Below, one piece after another: positions 36,722 through 44,699 of a stretch of 64,000 nucleotides of DNA. Within the stretch, counting starts at the first letter, position 1; every line of letters begins with the position of its first letter. A program made the position numbers and the translations under genes. The stretch comes from an uncultured Oscillibacter sp. (GTDB lineage: Bacteria > Bacillota > Clostridia > Oscillospirales > Oscillospiraceae), in NCBI GenBank assembly GCA_910584995.1, contig CAJUDW010000008.1, positions 33,603 to 97,602 of the forward strand, written 5' to 3'. The notes under the pieces are model-generated. The model was not told where the DNA came from, searched no databases, and worked only from the letters and a program-made list of their open reading frames with translations.

Positions 36722-36832
36722 GGTGGATCTTTTCCTCCTTTTTTATTTACCGTCCGGCTGGCCGGTGAAGTGGGGGGCCTCCTTGCGGGACGCTCCGCCC
36801 TTTCCGTTTCCGCCTTCCGGCATTGAAGTTCT

Positions 36833-36983
36833 GTGGAGCAGCCCCGGCCGCCGGTCCCCCGGCGCACATACCGTGGCTAGCCAACACCCGTATCTGTACC
36901 GGCTATCCCGTCGAACGGTTGTGCTCCACGGTTTGCATCTTAACAAACCCAAGGGAGAAAATCAAGGCCTTGGGGCGGTTTGT
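36833..36983 (-). other. Structured leader RNA upstream of the SLH gene
   Basis: On the minus strand, hairpin one pairs ACAAA/TTTGT and CCCAAGG/CCTTGGG (36943-36954 with 36968-36983, one 4-base bulge). Next an 8-bp closing stem, GTGGAGCA/TGCTCCAC (36833-36840 with 36922-36929), encloses 81 GC-rich bases that can form CCGT-TCG-ACGG and GCCGG-GGGA-CCGGC hairpins. It lies about 110-260 bases before the ATG. It matches no riboswitch class I know. A possible promoter upstream is TTGCCA, 18 bases, TATGCT (37055-37026). Confidence 0.6.
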
Positions 36984-37150
36984 AATATAACTGTAACAAT
37001 CACGGAATAAAGCGGAAATTCATTTAAAGCATACCAATTAGCCCGATTTTATGGCAAAATTGTTCCGTTTCCGCTTATGTATCCCCCGCTTTCCCCCGGC
37101 CTCTCCGGCGGAATGTTACACGGCCGGCGGCCCCTAAAGGCCCGGGGGTG

Positions 37151-37179
37151 TGGAAATGACAGAGCAAGTGTGGTATAGT
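37151..37179 (+). promoter_or_regulatory. Promoter of the zinc-ribbon/ABC operon
   Basis: TGGAAA (37151-37156), 17-base spacer, TATAGT (37174-37179), 67 bases before the first start codon. Confidence 0.6.
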
Positions 37180-37246
37180 GGTAGGCGGATATCATAAACG
37201 GCTTTTTATTTTATATTATATTAGGTATTTTGTAAAGGAGGCAGCT

Positions 37247-37624
37247 ATGCTGGAAAAGTGGAAGGACGCGCTGGACCAGGGTGTCCTGGCCGTCAGTACC
37301 AAATCCGAGGCCCTGGTAGAGGCCGGACGCACCCGCGCCGCCCTCGGCGCCGCCCGGCGGGAGATGGATGAGGCTGTCAACGAATTGGGCTTTACGGTCT
37401 ACAACGCCTGGCTGGCCCACACCGAGGAGCCGGAGGCCCTGGAGAATGGATGCAGGCGCGTGCAGGACATCCACCGGGAGATCCTGGCCCTCCAGGAGCG
37501 GCTTGAACGCATCCAGGCGGGGGGCGAGGGGACAAAGCCTGTGCCCTTCTGCGCCGTGTGCGGCAGGAAGCTGGCTCCGGGAAGCCGCTTTTGCGACCAG
37601 TGCGGCGCGCCGGCAGGGCGGTGA
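37247..37624 (+). CDS. Small coiled-coil zinc-ribbon protein
   Basis: 125 residues from the ATG at 37247, 8 bases after AAAGGAGG; the frame opens earlier without a site. Residues 1-95 are charged and helical, likely a coiled coil (MLEKWKDALDQ and REILALQERLERIQ). The C-terminus is a zinc ribbon, FCAVCGRKLAPGSRFCDQCG (two CxxC knuckles). The function is not known. Its zinc ribbon resembles that of the third gene in this operon, and it overlaps the region just before the ABC ATPase start, so the five products probably act together. Confidence 0.82.
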   Translation: MLEKWKDALDQGVLAVSTKSEALVEAGRTRAALGAARREMDEAVNELGFTVYNAWLAHTEEPEALENGCRRVQDIHREILALQERLERIQAGGEGTKPVPFCAVCGRKLAPGSRFCDQCGAPAGR

Positions 37625-37629
37625 CAGCC

Positions 37630-38262
37630 ATGTGGGAGATTCAAGGGCTCTGCAAGGCCTACCACGGGCGGCAGGTTTTACAGCCGGTGTCCCTCTCCAT
37701 CGGCCCCGGCGAATGCCTGGGGCTCATCGGGGCCAACGGCTCCGGGAAATCCACCCTCCTGCGGCTGCTGGCCCAGGTCCAGCGGCCCGACGGCGGCAAG
37801 GTGCTCTTCCAGGGCCGGGATACAAGGGGGGACAAGGTCTTCCTCCGGCAGCGGCAGGGGTACGTCCCCCAGGAGGACGCCCTGGCAGAAGAATTGACTG
37901 TTCGCCAGCAGCTGGCCCTCTGGCAGGCAGCCTGCGGCCTCCCGGGGGCCCTCCCCCGGGAGATCCTGGCCCTGATGGGCCTGGAACCCTTGCTGAAAAG
38001 CCCCCTCCGGAGCCTCTCCGGCGGGATGCGGCGGCGGGTCAGCATCGCCATGGCCCTGCTGCCGGATCCGGATATCCTGCTGATGGACGAGGCTACCACA
38101 GGCCTGGACGGGGATTACCGCCTGGCCCTGCTGGAGTGGATGGAGCCTTTCTTAAAGCGCGGGGGCCGCGCCGTGTGGTGCACCCACCGGCAGGAGGAAC
38201 TGGAACGGATCTGCACCCGCTGTATGCGGCTGGAAGAGGGCCGCGCCCGCTGGGGGCAGTGA
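37630..38262 (+). CDS. ABC transporter ATP-binding protein
   Basis: 210 residues from the ATG at 37630, 5 bases after the preceding stop. Walker A GANGSGKSTL, Q-loop GYVPQEDAL, signature RSLSGGMRRR, Walker B ILLMDEATTGLD, H-loop CTHRQEE. This compact ATPase is of the ABC-2/CcmA type that energises exporters, and should pair with the two permeases at 39970 and 41169. The substrate is unknown. Confidence 0.9.
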   Translation: MWEIQGLCKAYHGRQVLQPVSLSIGPGECLGLIGANGSGKSTLLRLLAQVQRPDGGKVLFQGRDTRGDKVFLRQRQGYVPQEDALAEELTVRQQLALWQAACGLPGALPREILALMGLEPLLKSPLRSLSGGMRRRVSIAMALLPDPDILLMDEATTGLDGDYRLALLEWMEPFLKRGGRAVWCTHRQEELERICTRCMRLEEGRARWGQ

Positions 38263-38317
38263 TCCGCCGGAACGCCAAATCACGAACGGGAATTTTGAGA
38301 ACAACGGTGAGAGGAGC

Positions 38318-39964
38318 ATGACAATGTTTTGTGATAATTGCGGAAAAAAGCTGGAGCCGGGTGCCAAAGCCTGCCCCTTCTGCGGGGCCGCCGCAGGGCG
38401 GAAAGCCGCCTTCGATCAACCCACCCCTGCCGCCTGGGACACCCCCGCCTATACCGGGGGGCCGGAAGTCCCGAAAAGCAAAGGCCGGCTCCTTATGGGC
38501 GCAGGCGCCGCCGTCCTTCTTCTCTGCTGCGCCGCCGCCCTTGCCTTCGGGCTTCTGTCCGGCAATCCCAAGGCAAACGTGGGGCAGGCCATCGCCAAAT
38601 CTGCGGAGGCCTATTCCGGCGTCCTGGAAACCGTCCCGCTTTTTAGCTTCCTGGACACCGCAGCAGATCAAAACGTGAGCCAGACCCTTTTCCTGGAAAT
38701 CTGGGATATCTCCGACGATTTCAAAACCGCTTCCTTTAATCCGGATCTCCTCCAGTGGCTGGGCCTGCGGATTTCCAGCGATTTCAGCCAGGAGGATCGG
38801 CTCCTGAACCTCTCTGCCGCCGCCTGCTATGACAGCGAGGAGATACTGCGCCTCCAGCTGGGTCTGGAGGACGATTTGGGCGAACTCTACTGCCCAGAAC
38901 TGATGGAAAACCGCTCCCTGGTTTTCAGTACGGAAACCCTGGGAGCCGATCTGTCCTCCCTGGGCGCAGGGAACCTGGGGGATCTCCGCTTCAACCTCTT
39001 TGATCTGCTGGAGGCCTTCCAGCCGGTGGAACCGGACAGCGCCGCCGTTATAGCTCTGGTCAATGAGATTGATGTGAAAAAGACGGGAAAATCCACCGTC
39101 ACGGTCAACGGCAAGGGCCTGAAATGCCAGGGCTACCGGGCCGTCATCCCCCAGGACGCCTTGGAAACCTATCTGGACGTGCTGGAGGAGGCCTGCGAGG
39201 CCCAGAACCGCAGGGGCCGCGAGGCCGTGATGGACATCCTGCGCTCCGCCGGCCTCGCCGAAAACCACCTCTCTGCCCTGGAGCAGGAACTGTTGGACTC
39301 CCTGGATTCCGCCTCCCGCATCCGCGCCCTGAAAGACGCCCTGCAGGACACCGGTGATGTGGAGGTGGACATCTTCCTCCATGAAGGCTATGTAGCTGCC
39401 GTGAAGTGGGAAGGCCCGGAGGGCAGTTTCTCCTTGTATCTTGGCGGCGGCGAGGCCTATCCGGACGATCTGGGCCTAGAGATCCAAATGGACGGCGCAG
39501 CCCTGCTGCTGTCCTCCTCCGGCAATCACACCGGGAAGGATGAGGCCTTTACAGACGTTACCTCCCTGCGGCTCCAGACCAACGGCGTTACGGTTTCCAG
39601 CTTCGTTTCCGACCTAGCCTACCGCCCGGATCGGAAAAAGAATTTCACCTGGAGCCTGCAAAGCGGGCCCATCACCCTGGCAGCCGAAGGCCGTGCCCTA
39701 CCCGGCCTGGATTTCCTGGAACTGGAACTGGACGACGTGACCCTTTCCGCCTATAATGAACCCATTATCTCCCTGGAAGCCGCTTATTCCGTGGGGCCCT
39801 ATCAGGGCGGCAGCCGCGGGGCGGAGGAAAAACTGATCCTGTCAGAGGCGGAACCCCTGGATCTGTACATGTTCCTGCTGCAAATCAACAAGAATTTTTC
39901 TTCCTGGAGATACCAGACAGGTGCACGGTTCCCCGTCCTGGCCCCCTTCTTCCGGTCTCTGTAA
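38318..39964 (+). CDS. Zinc-ribbon membrane protein with large external domain
   Basis: 548 residues; GAGAGGAGC precedes the ATG. N-terminal zinc ribbon MFCDNCGKKLEPGAKACPFCG, a Pro/Ala linker, one transmembrane helix (about 57-80, GAGAAVLLLCCAAALAFGLL), then a 460-residue domain outside the membrane with mixed beta strands. No family beyond the zinc ribbon is recognised. The same cytosolic zinc-ribbon plus anchor plan is common in Clostridia envelope proteins. It sits between the ATPase and the two permeases, so it may be an accessory or substrate-handling subunit. Confidence 0.83.
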   Translation: MTMFCDNCGKKLEPGAKACPFCGAAAGRKAAFDQPTPAAWDTPAYTGGPEVPKSKGRLLMGAGAAVLLLCCAAALAFGLLSGNPKANVGQAIAKSAEAYSGVLETVPLFSFLDTAADQNVSQTLFLEIWDISDDFKTASFNPDLLQWLGLRISSDFSQEDRLLNLSAAACYDSEEILRLQLGLEDDLGELYCPELMENRSLVFSTETLGADLSSLGAGNLGDLRFNLFDLLEAFQPVEPDSAAVIALVNEIDVKKTGKSTVTVNGKGLKCQGYRAVIPQDALETYLDVLEEACEAQNRRGREAVMDILRSAGLAENHLSALEQELLDSLDSASRIRALKDALQDTGDVEVDIFLHEGYVAAVKWEGPEGSFSLYLGGGEAYPDDLGLEIQMDGAALLLSSSGNHTGKDEAFTDVTSLRLQTNGVTVSSFVSDLAYRPDRKKNFTWSLQSGPITLAAEGRALPGLDFLELELDDVTLSAYNEPIISLEAAYSVGPYQGGSRGAEEKLILSEAEPLDLYMFLLQINKNFSSWRYQTGARFPVLAPFFRSL

Positions 39965-39969
39965 ACGGC

Positions 39970-41172
39970 ATGGGAGGTTTTCGGTTCTTTTTCACCCTTC
40001 TGGGCCTGACCCTGCGGCGTCTCCGGCTTCTGCCTTTGGCGGGGCTGGTTCTCCTGTGCTGCCTGCTCCCGGGGCTGCTGGGGGCAGGGGCAGAGGCGGC
40101 ATTGTCCCAGGGGGCGGCCTTCTCCGGGCTCCAGCTGGCCCTGACGGCCCCGGAGGGGGACGGCGTCCCTGCCATACTGGAAAAATACCTCAACAACATG
40201 GAGGATGTCCGGCAGTACTGCCAAATCTCCGCCATGGACTACGACAGCGCCCTGGCCGCCCTGGAGGAGGGCCGCGCCGCCGCTGTGCTGGCCCTGCCGG
40301 AGGGCTTCATCCGCACCGTCCAGCAGGGCGGGGAGCCGGAAGTCCGCCTGATTGTGGACAGCCGCCGCCCCCTGGAGGGGGCCCTTGCCCTGTGGGTGGG
40401 CCAAAGCGCCTCGGATCTGCTGGCGGCAGTGCAGGCGGGTATTTACGCTGTGCTGGACGCCTATGACGCCGCCCCGCCCCCCGGGCTGTCCCGGGATCGG
40501 GTGGTAACGGAGATCAATATGCAGTATGTCCAATGGGTCCTCCGGCGGCACACCCTCTTCCGCCCGGAATCCCTCTCCCCCACAGAGTCCCTGCCCATCG
40601 CCGTCCACTACCGGCTGAGTCTTCTGTGGTTCCTGGTTCTCTCCCTGGCCCCCCTGTTCGCCTGGAACTTCCAGGGGGCGTGGCCCGCCGCCCAGGCCCG
40701 CCTCCGCTGGGCGGGACGGAGCCCCTTGTGGGGATATGCCGCCAGCTTGGCCGCCTGCGGCCTGACGGCGGCCGCCTGCGTCTTTCCGGCACTGGCCCTT
40801 TGGACGGGGGAGGCCTCCCTGTCCCTGGCGGCGGCCTCCCTTCTCTGCGGGGCCTTCTTCGCCGCATACGCCGCCCTCTGCGGTACCGCAACGAAAACCG
40901 CCGCCGGGTGCGGCGGGCTCTCCCTCCTGCTGTCTTTGGGGACGCTGGCGCTATCAGGCGGCATTGTCCCCCCGGCCCTTCTGCCGGAGGCCCTCCGCCG
41001 CCTGATCCCCCTCTCCCCCGCCGCCTGGCTGCGATCCCTGACGGCGGAATTCCTGGGCTTCCCCGGCATGGCCCACAGCCGTATCCTGCTGCTCTTTTCC
41101 GCCGTGCTGCTGGCCTGTATGGCCGTCCCCCTTTACAGCCACCGGGTGCGGGGCCAGGAGGCAAGGCTATGA
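39970..41172 (+). CDS. ABC-2 type permease, first subunit
   Basis: 400 residues starting 6 bases after the previous stop. A first helix (about 18-40), an extracytoplasmic domain of about 170 residues, then five or six helices from about residue 215. This is the layout of ABC-2 permeases of the YhgE/DrrB-like type. LPEALRRLIPLSPAAWL near the C-terminus is a typical ABC-2 segment. The start ATG lies after AAACGGC, a poor ribosome site, so translation is probably coupled. Its stop overlaps the next start (ATGA). Confidence 0.82.
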   Translation: MGGFRFFFTLLGLTLRRLRLLPLAGLVLLCCLLPGLLGAGAEAALSQGAAFSGLQLALTAPEGDGVPAILEKYLNNMEDVRQYCQISAMDYDSALAALEEGRAAAVLALPEGFIRTVQQGGEPEVRLIVDSRRPLEGALALWVGQSASDLLAAVQAGIYAVLDAYDAAPPPGLSRDRVVTEINMQYVQWVLRRHTLFRPESLSPTESLPIAVHYRLSLLWFLVLSLAPLFAWNFQGAWPAAQARLRWAGRSPLWGYAASLAACGLTAAACVFPALALWTGEASLSLAAASLLCGAFFAAYAALCGTATKTAAGCGGLSLLLSLGTLALSGGIVPPALLPEALRRLIPLSPAAWLRSLTAEFLGFPGMAHSRILLLFSAVLLACMAVPLYSHRVRGQEARL

Positions 41173-42293
41173 GATATCCATGGACAGCCTTTCTCCTTGC
41201 TCTCCGGGCGGGGCTGCGGGATCTCCGGTTCTGGGGGGTCTTTCTGCTGGCCTTGGCCGCAGGTGGGGTTTTTCGCTGGACGGCGAACGCCCCGGCGGAG
41301 GCGTCGATCCAGGTGGGGGTATCCCTGCCTGCCCAGGGCGGGGAGGACTTCTGGCAGGCCCTCTCAGCGAGAAGCGGCGATATTCTGGAATTCGTCCCCG
41401 CAGAGGAGTCCCGCCTCCGGCAGAAGGTCTCCGCCGGGCAGTGGGACTGCGGCCTAGTTCTGCCGGAGGACTTCGCCCGGCGGCTCTCCGGCGGGGACAC
41501 CGCCGGCCTTGTGACACTGGTCACAGGCCCCGGCTCCACGGTCTATCCCCTGGTGCGGGAGACAGCCTCTGCGGCCCTGGCTGCGCTGATCTCCCCCCGG
41601 ATCGCGGAGGAGTACCTATCGGGCCTGCATCTGCCTCCGGCGGAAGCCCTGCCGGAGGTTCCCCGGACATCGATTGCCCTGAAGACCCTGGACGGCGGGC
41701 CCCTGGCCCTTCCGGCCCTGGCCCGGAGCGGCGGCGATCGGCTTTTCCGGGGCGTAACCGCGGTCCTGCTGCTGGTCTGGGCCCTGCTGGCGGCCATGGA
41801 TCTGGGCCGTTGGAAGGAGTCCCCCGCCGCTGCCCGCCTCCGGCCCTGCGTAGGTACGGTATCCCTCCTGCTCCCCCGCCTGCTGGCGTCCCTGGCCCTG
41901 GCCATGCTGGCCGGCGGCGGGGCGATGCTGGCGGCTATGGGGAAGGATGCAGGGCTTCTGCCTCTGGCCTGCTATCTGGCATCGCTGGGCGGCCTTGCCC
42001 TGGCACTGGGCTGTACCCGGCGGGCCTGGGCCCTCTTGCCGGTACTGCCTCCTTTCGTGGCTGCGGCGGCGCTGGCCCTCTCCCCCATCCTGGCAGACAC
42101 GGCGGCACTGTTTCCATCCTTGGCTCCGGTGATTGCGTGGCTACCCACCACCCTCTATCTGCAAGGCTGTAGTGGGGACGGGACAGCGTGTGTCAAGCTG
42201 CTGGCCATGACAGCGGCACTCCTGCTGGCAGCCATGGCCGCCGCCCATATGCCGGAGCGTTTTTTCAGCCCGTCCCGGAGGCGGAACGGATAA
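41169..42293 (+). CDS. ABC-2 type permease, second subunit
   Basis: 374 residues from the ATG at 41169, overlapping the previous stop by 4 bases, with GGAGGCAAGGCT upstream. Same plan as its neighbour: helix 1 (about 18-36, FWGVFLLALAAGGVF), an external domain to about 195, then five or six helices. The two permeases are likely paralogues that form a heterodimer with the ATPase at 37630. The longer same-frame reading from 40533 overlaps the first permease and is not used. Confidence 0.82.
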   Translation: MRYPWTAFLLALRAGLRDLRFWGVFLLALAAGGVFRWTANAPAEASIQVGVSLPAQGGEDFWQALSARSGDILEFVPAEESRLRQKVSAGQWDCGLVLPEDFARRLSGGDTAGLVTLVTGPGSTVYPLVRETASAALAALISPRIAEEYLSGLHLPPAEALPEVPRTSIALKTLDGGPLALPALARSGGDRLFRGVTAVLLLVWALLAAMDLGRWKESPAAARLRPCVGTVSLLLPRLLASLALAMLAGGGAMLAAMGKDAGLLPLACYLASLGGLALALGCTRRAWALLPVLPPFVAAAALALSPILADTAALFPSLAPVIAWLPTTLYLQGCSGDGTACVKLLAMTAALLLAAMAAAHMPERFFSPSRRRNG

Positions 42294-42327
42294 AGAAGGC
42301 GGGCACACAATGTGTGCCCGCCTTCTT
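42293..42327. terminator. Bidirectional terminator between permease and brnQ genes
   Basis: An almost unbroken 17-base palindromic stem (42293-42309 with 42311-42327) between two convergent genes. AAGAA/TTCTT ends are the only U-rich part. Confidence 0.8.
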
Positions 42328-42329
42328 CC

Positions 42330-43604
42330 TCATCCCTTCATACCGCCGGATTTCCGGAACAGCAGCGCCCCTGCCAGCCCGCACGCCGCGGCGGGCAGCG
42401 CCCATCCAAATCCCAGGTGCGCCAGCGGCAGGGCCGCCAGGAGGGGCATATCCATCCCCACATAGACCCGCAGGGCCTCCAATACGCTGAACACTAGCGC
42501 CCCCAGGGCCGCAAAGCGGAACACCCAGTTGTTCCGGATACTGCCGCCGAAGGCCGCCAGTACAATCAGGGCCAGGGAGGACGGATACACAATATCCAGA
42601 ACCGGAGAAGCCACGGCAATGATCTGATCCAGCCCGATATTGGACACCACTGCGCTGAACACGCACATCACCCCCACCAGGGCCGGGTAGGAGAGCCGCC
42701 CGCCGGAGAGTTCCGAAAAATAGTCCGCAGAAGAACTTACCAGCGCCACGGCGGTAGTCACGCAGGCCAGGGCCACCACCAGGGCAAACACCACTGTGCC
42801 CGCCTGCCCCATCAGACTCCGGACAATATACGTCACCAGGAAGGTGCGGTTCACCCACCGGCCAAACTCGCCGGAGGTGGTCACCCCCAGATAGGTCAGC
42901 CCCATATACACCACGAAGAGGGCGGCCCCCGCCACGGCACCGGCACCGGCCACTACCCGGAACTTGCTCTTTTGATCCTGATACCCCTTGCTCTGTGCGC
43001 TCTTCAGGATAATCCCGCCGAACACCATGGCCGCCAGCACGTCCATGGTCTGGTATCCTGCCTTCACACCGTTGGCGGGCACGTTCTCCACCAGCGTCCC
43101 CCCGGGTACCGGCCCCAGGGGATGGAGCACGCCCCGGAGAATCACCACCAACAGCCCAATCAGCAGCGCGGGGGTCAAGATTTTACCCACGATGTCCACC
43201 ACCGCAGATTCCCGCACGCTGAGAAGGAAGATGACCGCAAAGAACAAAACGGAAAACACCATCGCGCTTGCCTCCGGAAACAAGGGCGTTACGGACATCT
43301 CAAACGTGGAGGCCGCCGTCCGGGGAATCGCCAGCATGGGGCCGATGCAGAGCACCACGGCGCTCATCAGCAGGGCCGAAGGTATCCGGCCCAGACGGCC
43401 GGTGACGCGGCTTACGCCCCCCTCCCGGAGGATGGCAAACATGGCCAGCAGGGCCAGGCCGATATCCGCCATGTAATAGCAGAAAAATCCCAAAATCCAC
43501 TGCCCGCCGGACTCCAGACCCAGATACGGGGGAAAAATCACGTTGCCCGCCCCGAAGAACATGGAGAACAGGGCGAAGCCAATCACAAAGACATCCCGAC
43601 GCAT
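42330..43604 (-). CDS. brnQ: Branched-chain amino acid:cation symporter BrnQ
   Basis: 424 residues from the ATG at 43604, with AGAGAGAGTG upstream; the longer frame to 43688 begins inside the leader. Twelve or so helices. The N-terminus FVIGFALFSMFFGAGNVIFPPYLG is the signature of LIVCS carriers, which import leucine, isoleucine and valine with sodium or protons. Its promoter (43728-43756) is followed at once by a terminator-like hairpin (43687-43717), so expression may depend on escaping early termination. Confidence 0.93.
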   Translation of the reverse strand: MRRDVFVIGFALFSMFFGAGNVIFPPYLGLESGGQWILGFFCYYMADIGLALLAMFAILREGGVSRVTGRLGRIPSALLMSAVVLCIGPMLAIPRTAASTFEMSVTPLFPEASAMVFSVLFFAVIFLLSVRESAVVDIVGKILTPALLIGLLVVILRGVLHPLGPVPGGTLVENVPANGVKAGYQTMDVLAAMVFGGIILKSAQSKGYQDQKSKFRVVAGAGAVAGAALFVVYMGLTYLGVTTSGEFGRWVNRTFLVTYIVRSLMGQAGTVVFALVVALACVTTAVALVSSSADYFSELSGGRLSYPALVGVMCVFSAVVSNIGLDQIIAVASPVLDIVYPSSLALIVLAAFGGSIRNNWVFRFAALGALVFSVLEALRVYVGMDMPLLAALPLAHLGFGWALPAAACGLAGALLFRKSGGMKG

Positions 43605-43686
43605 ACTCACTCTCTCTTTCCGCCGCCCCGTCCGCCCCAAAGCAAGCGCGACAGAAGCTGCAAAGTGTTTTTCCTTCATATCGTGC

Positions 43687-43717
43687 AAAAAAACCGGCCC
43701 GTATCCTCCGGAGCCGG
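43687..43717 (-). terminator. Terminator-like hairpin at the 5' end of brnQ mRNA
   Basis: On the minus strand, CCGGC-T-CCG pairs with CGGGCCGG around a 7-base loop, followed by seven Ts (43693-43687). It begins about 4 bases after the predicted transcript start. No other gene lies between it and the brnQ promoter, so it is either an attenuator or a 5'-stabilising hairpin. Confidence 0.7.
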
Positions 43718-43727
43718 CACTTCCCTG

Positions 43728-43756
43728 ATTCTATCGGATTTTCATAGGCTTGTCAA
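43728..43756 (-). promoter_or_regulatory. Promoter of brnQ
   Basis: Minus strand TTGACA (43756-43751), 17-base spacer, TAGAAT (43733-43728). A near-consensus sigma-A promoter. Confidence 0.85.
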
Positions 43757-43793
43757 TCATTGCGCAGACTATTCCTTGTTTTCCCCTCCTCCC

Positions 43794-43822
43794 TTGCCGC
43801 CGGGGCCCCCTTGTGGTATACT
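43794..43822 (+). promoter_or_regulatory. Promoter of the nitroreductase gene
   Basis: TTGCCG (43794-43799), 17-base spacer, TATACT (43817-43822), divergent from brnQ. Confidence 0.65.
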
Positions 43823-43929
43823 CAGCAAAGCTGAACCGTATCAAAAAAGATGCTTTCCCCGTCTGCCGGCTATAAACAATAGCCCCAACCCCATACCAAT
43901 TCCGCTCCAGCGCCGAAGGAGGACGCCAT

Positions 43930-44592
43930 ATGACCATACAGGAAGCCATCCGGGCCCACCACACGGTCCGCCGGTATACAGACCGCAAACTCCCGGAGGA
44001 AACCGTCCTCCGGCTCACCGAGAGAATCCGGGAAAACAACAAACTCTTTCACCTGCGAATGAGGCTGGTAACAGAGGACAACGAGGCCTTTGGCCCCCTT
44101 CTCCGACTGTTTTTGGCAAAAGGCGTCCGAAATTACGTAATATTAGCGGCAGATAATACAAATAGTATAGGAGAAAACCTGGGCTACTGCGGCGCGGACA
44201 TCATGCTCCTGGCCCAGACGCTGGGCCTGAACTCCTGGTGGGTGGGCGGCACCTTCAGCCGGAAGGGCGTCCAACGGCAGGCAGGGGACGGGGACGCCGT
44301 GGCAGGCGTGCTGGCCCTGGGCTACGGGGCCACCCAGGGGACGCCCCACAAGTCCAAACGGCCGGAAGATATCAGCCGCTACGACGGAACCCCGCCGGAG
44401 TGGTTCTCCCGCGGGGTAGAGAGCGTCCTCCTGGCGCCTACGGCCCTCAACAGGCAGGCTTTCACCATCCGGGGCAGCGGCGGGACTGTGTCCATGACCT
44501 GTGAAAACGGCGTTTTCTCCGGGGTGGATCTGGGCATCGGCAAATACCACTTCGAGGCCGGGGCAGGTAAGGAAAATTTTACCTGGTCTTAA
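43930..44592 (+). CDS. Nitroreductase-family flavoprotein
   Basis: 220 residues; GAAGGAGGA precedes the ATG. The N-terminal IQEAIRAHHTVRRYTDRKLP carries the FMN-binding RxYxxRxxP pattern. NLGYCGADIMLLAQTLGLNSWWVG corresponds to the central cofactor helix of the TM1586-like nitroreductase branch, and ALGYGATQGTPHKSKRPEDI follows. It likely uses FMN and NAD(P)H; the substrate is unknown. The C-terminal 60 residues are an extra domain seen in this branch. It is followed 107 bases later by an independently promoted ATPase gene. Confidence 0.85.
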   Translation: MTIQEAIRAHHTVRRYTDRKLPEETVLRLTERIRENNKLFHLRMRLVTEDNEAFGPLLRLFLAKGVRNYVILAADNTNSIGENLGYCGADIMLLAQTLGLNSWWVGGTFSRKGVQRQAGDGDAVAGVLALGYGATQGTPHKSKRPEDISRYDGTPPEWFSRGVESVLLAPTALNRQAFTIRGSGGTVSMTCENGVFSGVDLGIGKYHFEAGAGKENFTWS

Positions 44593-44623
44593 CCCCCGGA
44601 ACCTGCCGGAGGGTAAAAATCCC

Positions 44624-44652
44624 TGTACAAACCGGCAAAAAATTGCTATAAT
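44624..44652 (+). promoter_or_regulatory. Promoter of the P-type ATPase gene
   Basis: TGTACA (44624-44629), 17-base spacer, TATAAT (44647-44652). It overlaps the longest possible start at 44652, which argues for a start further in. Confidence 0.7.
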
Positions 44653-44699
44653 TGTCCCAGCAGACTATTAATATGACAAAAAAAGGGAGGCACATCCCA

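Noticed and set aside
32531..36826. A 1431-codon open frame antisense to the large SLH gene
   Set aside because: It mirrors the SLH gene, has no ribosome site, and follows from codon bias in the true frame. The same holds for long antisense frames over dnaK (3412-5385), the symporter (15445-17445) and the soluble kinase (26851-29397).
36833..36960. c-di-GMP (GEMM-I) or cobalamin riboswitch in the SLH leader
   Set aside because: GCAAACC appears, but the GEMM core (GCACAGGGCAAACC and GGGACGCAAAGCC) and the cobalamin B12 box are absent.
37171..37186. tRNA-like string GGTATAGTGGTAG
   Set aside because: It resembles a tRNA D-arm, but no acceptor stem, anticodon arm or T-arm could be found around it; it is better explained as the -10 region of the zinc-ribbon operon promoter.
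40533..41168. N-terminal extension of the second ABC-2 permease (longest same-frame reading)
   Set aside because: It overlaps the first permease gene in another frame; the ATG at 41169 with ATGA overlap and a ribosome site is the clear start.
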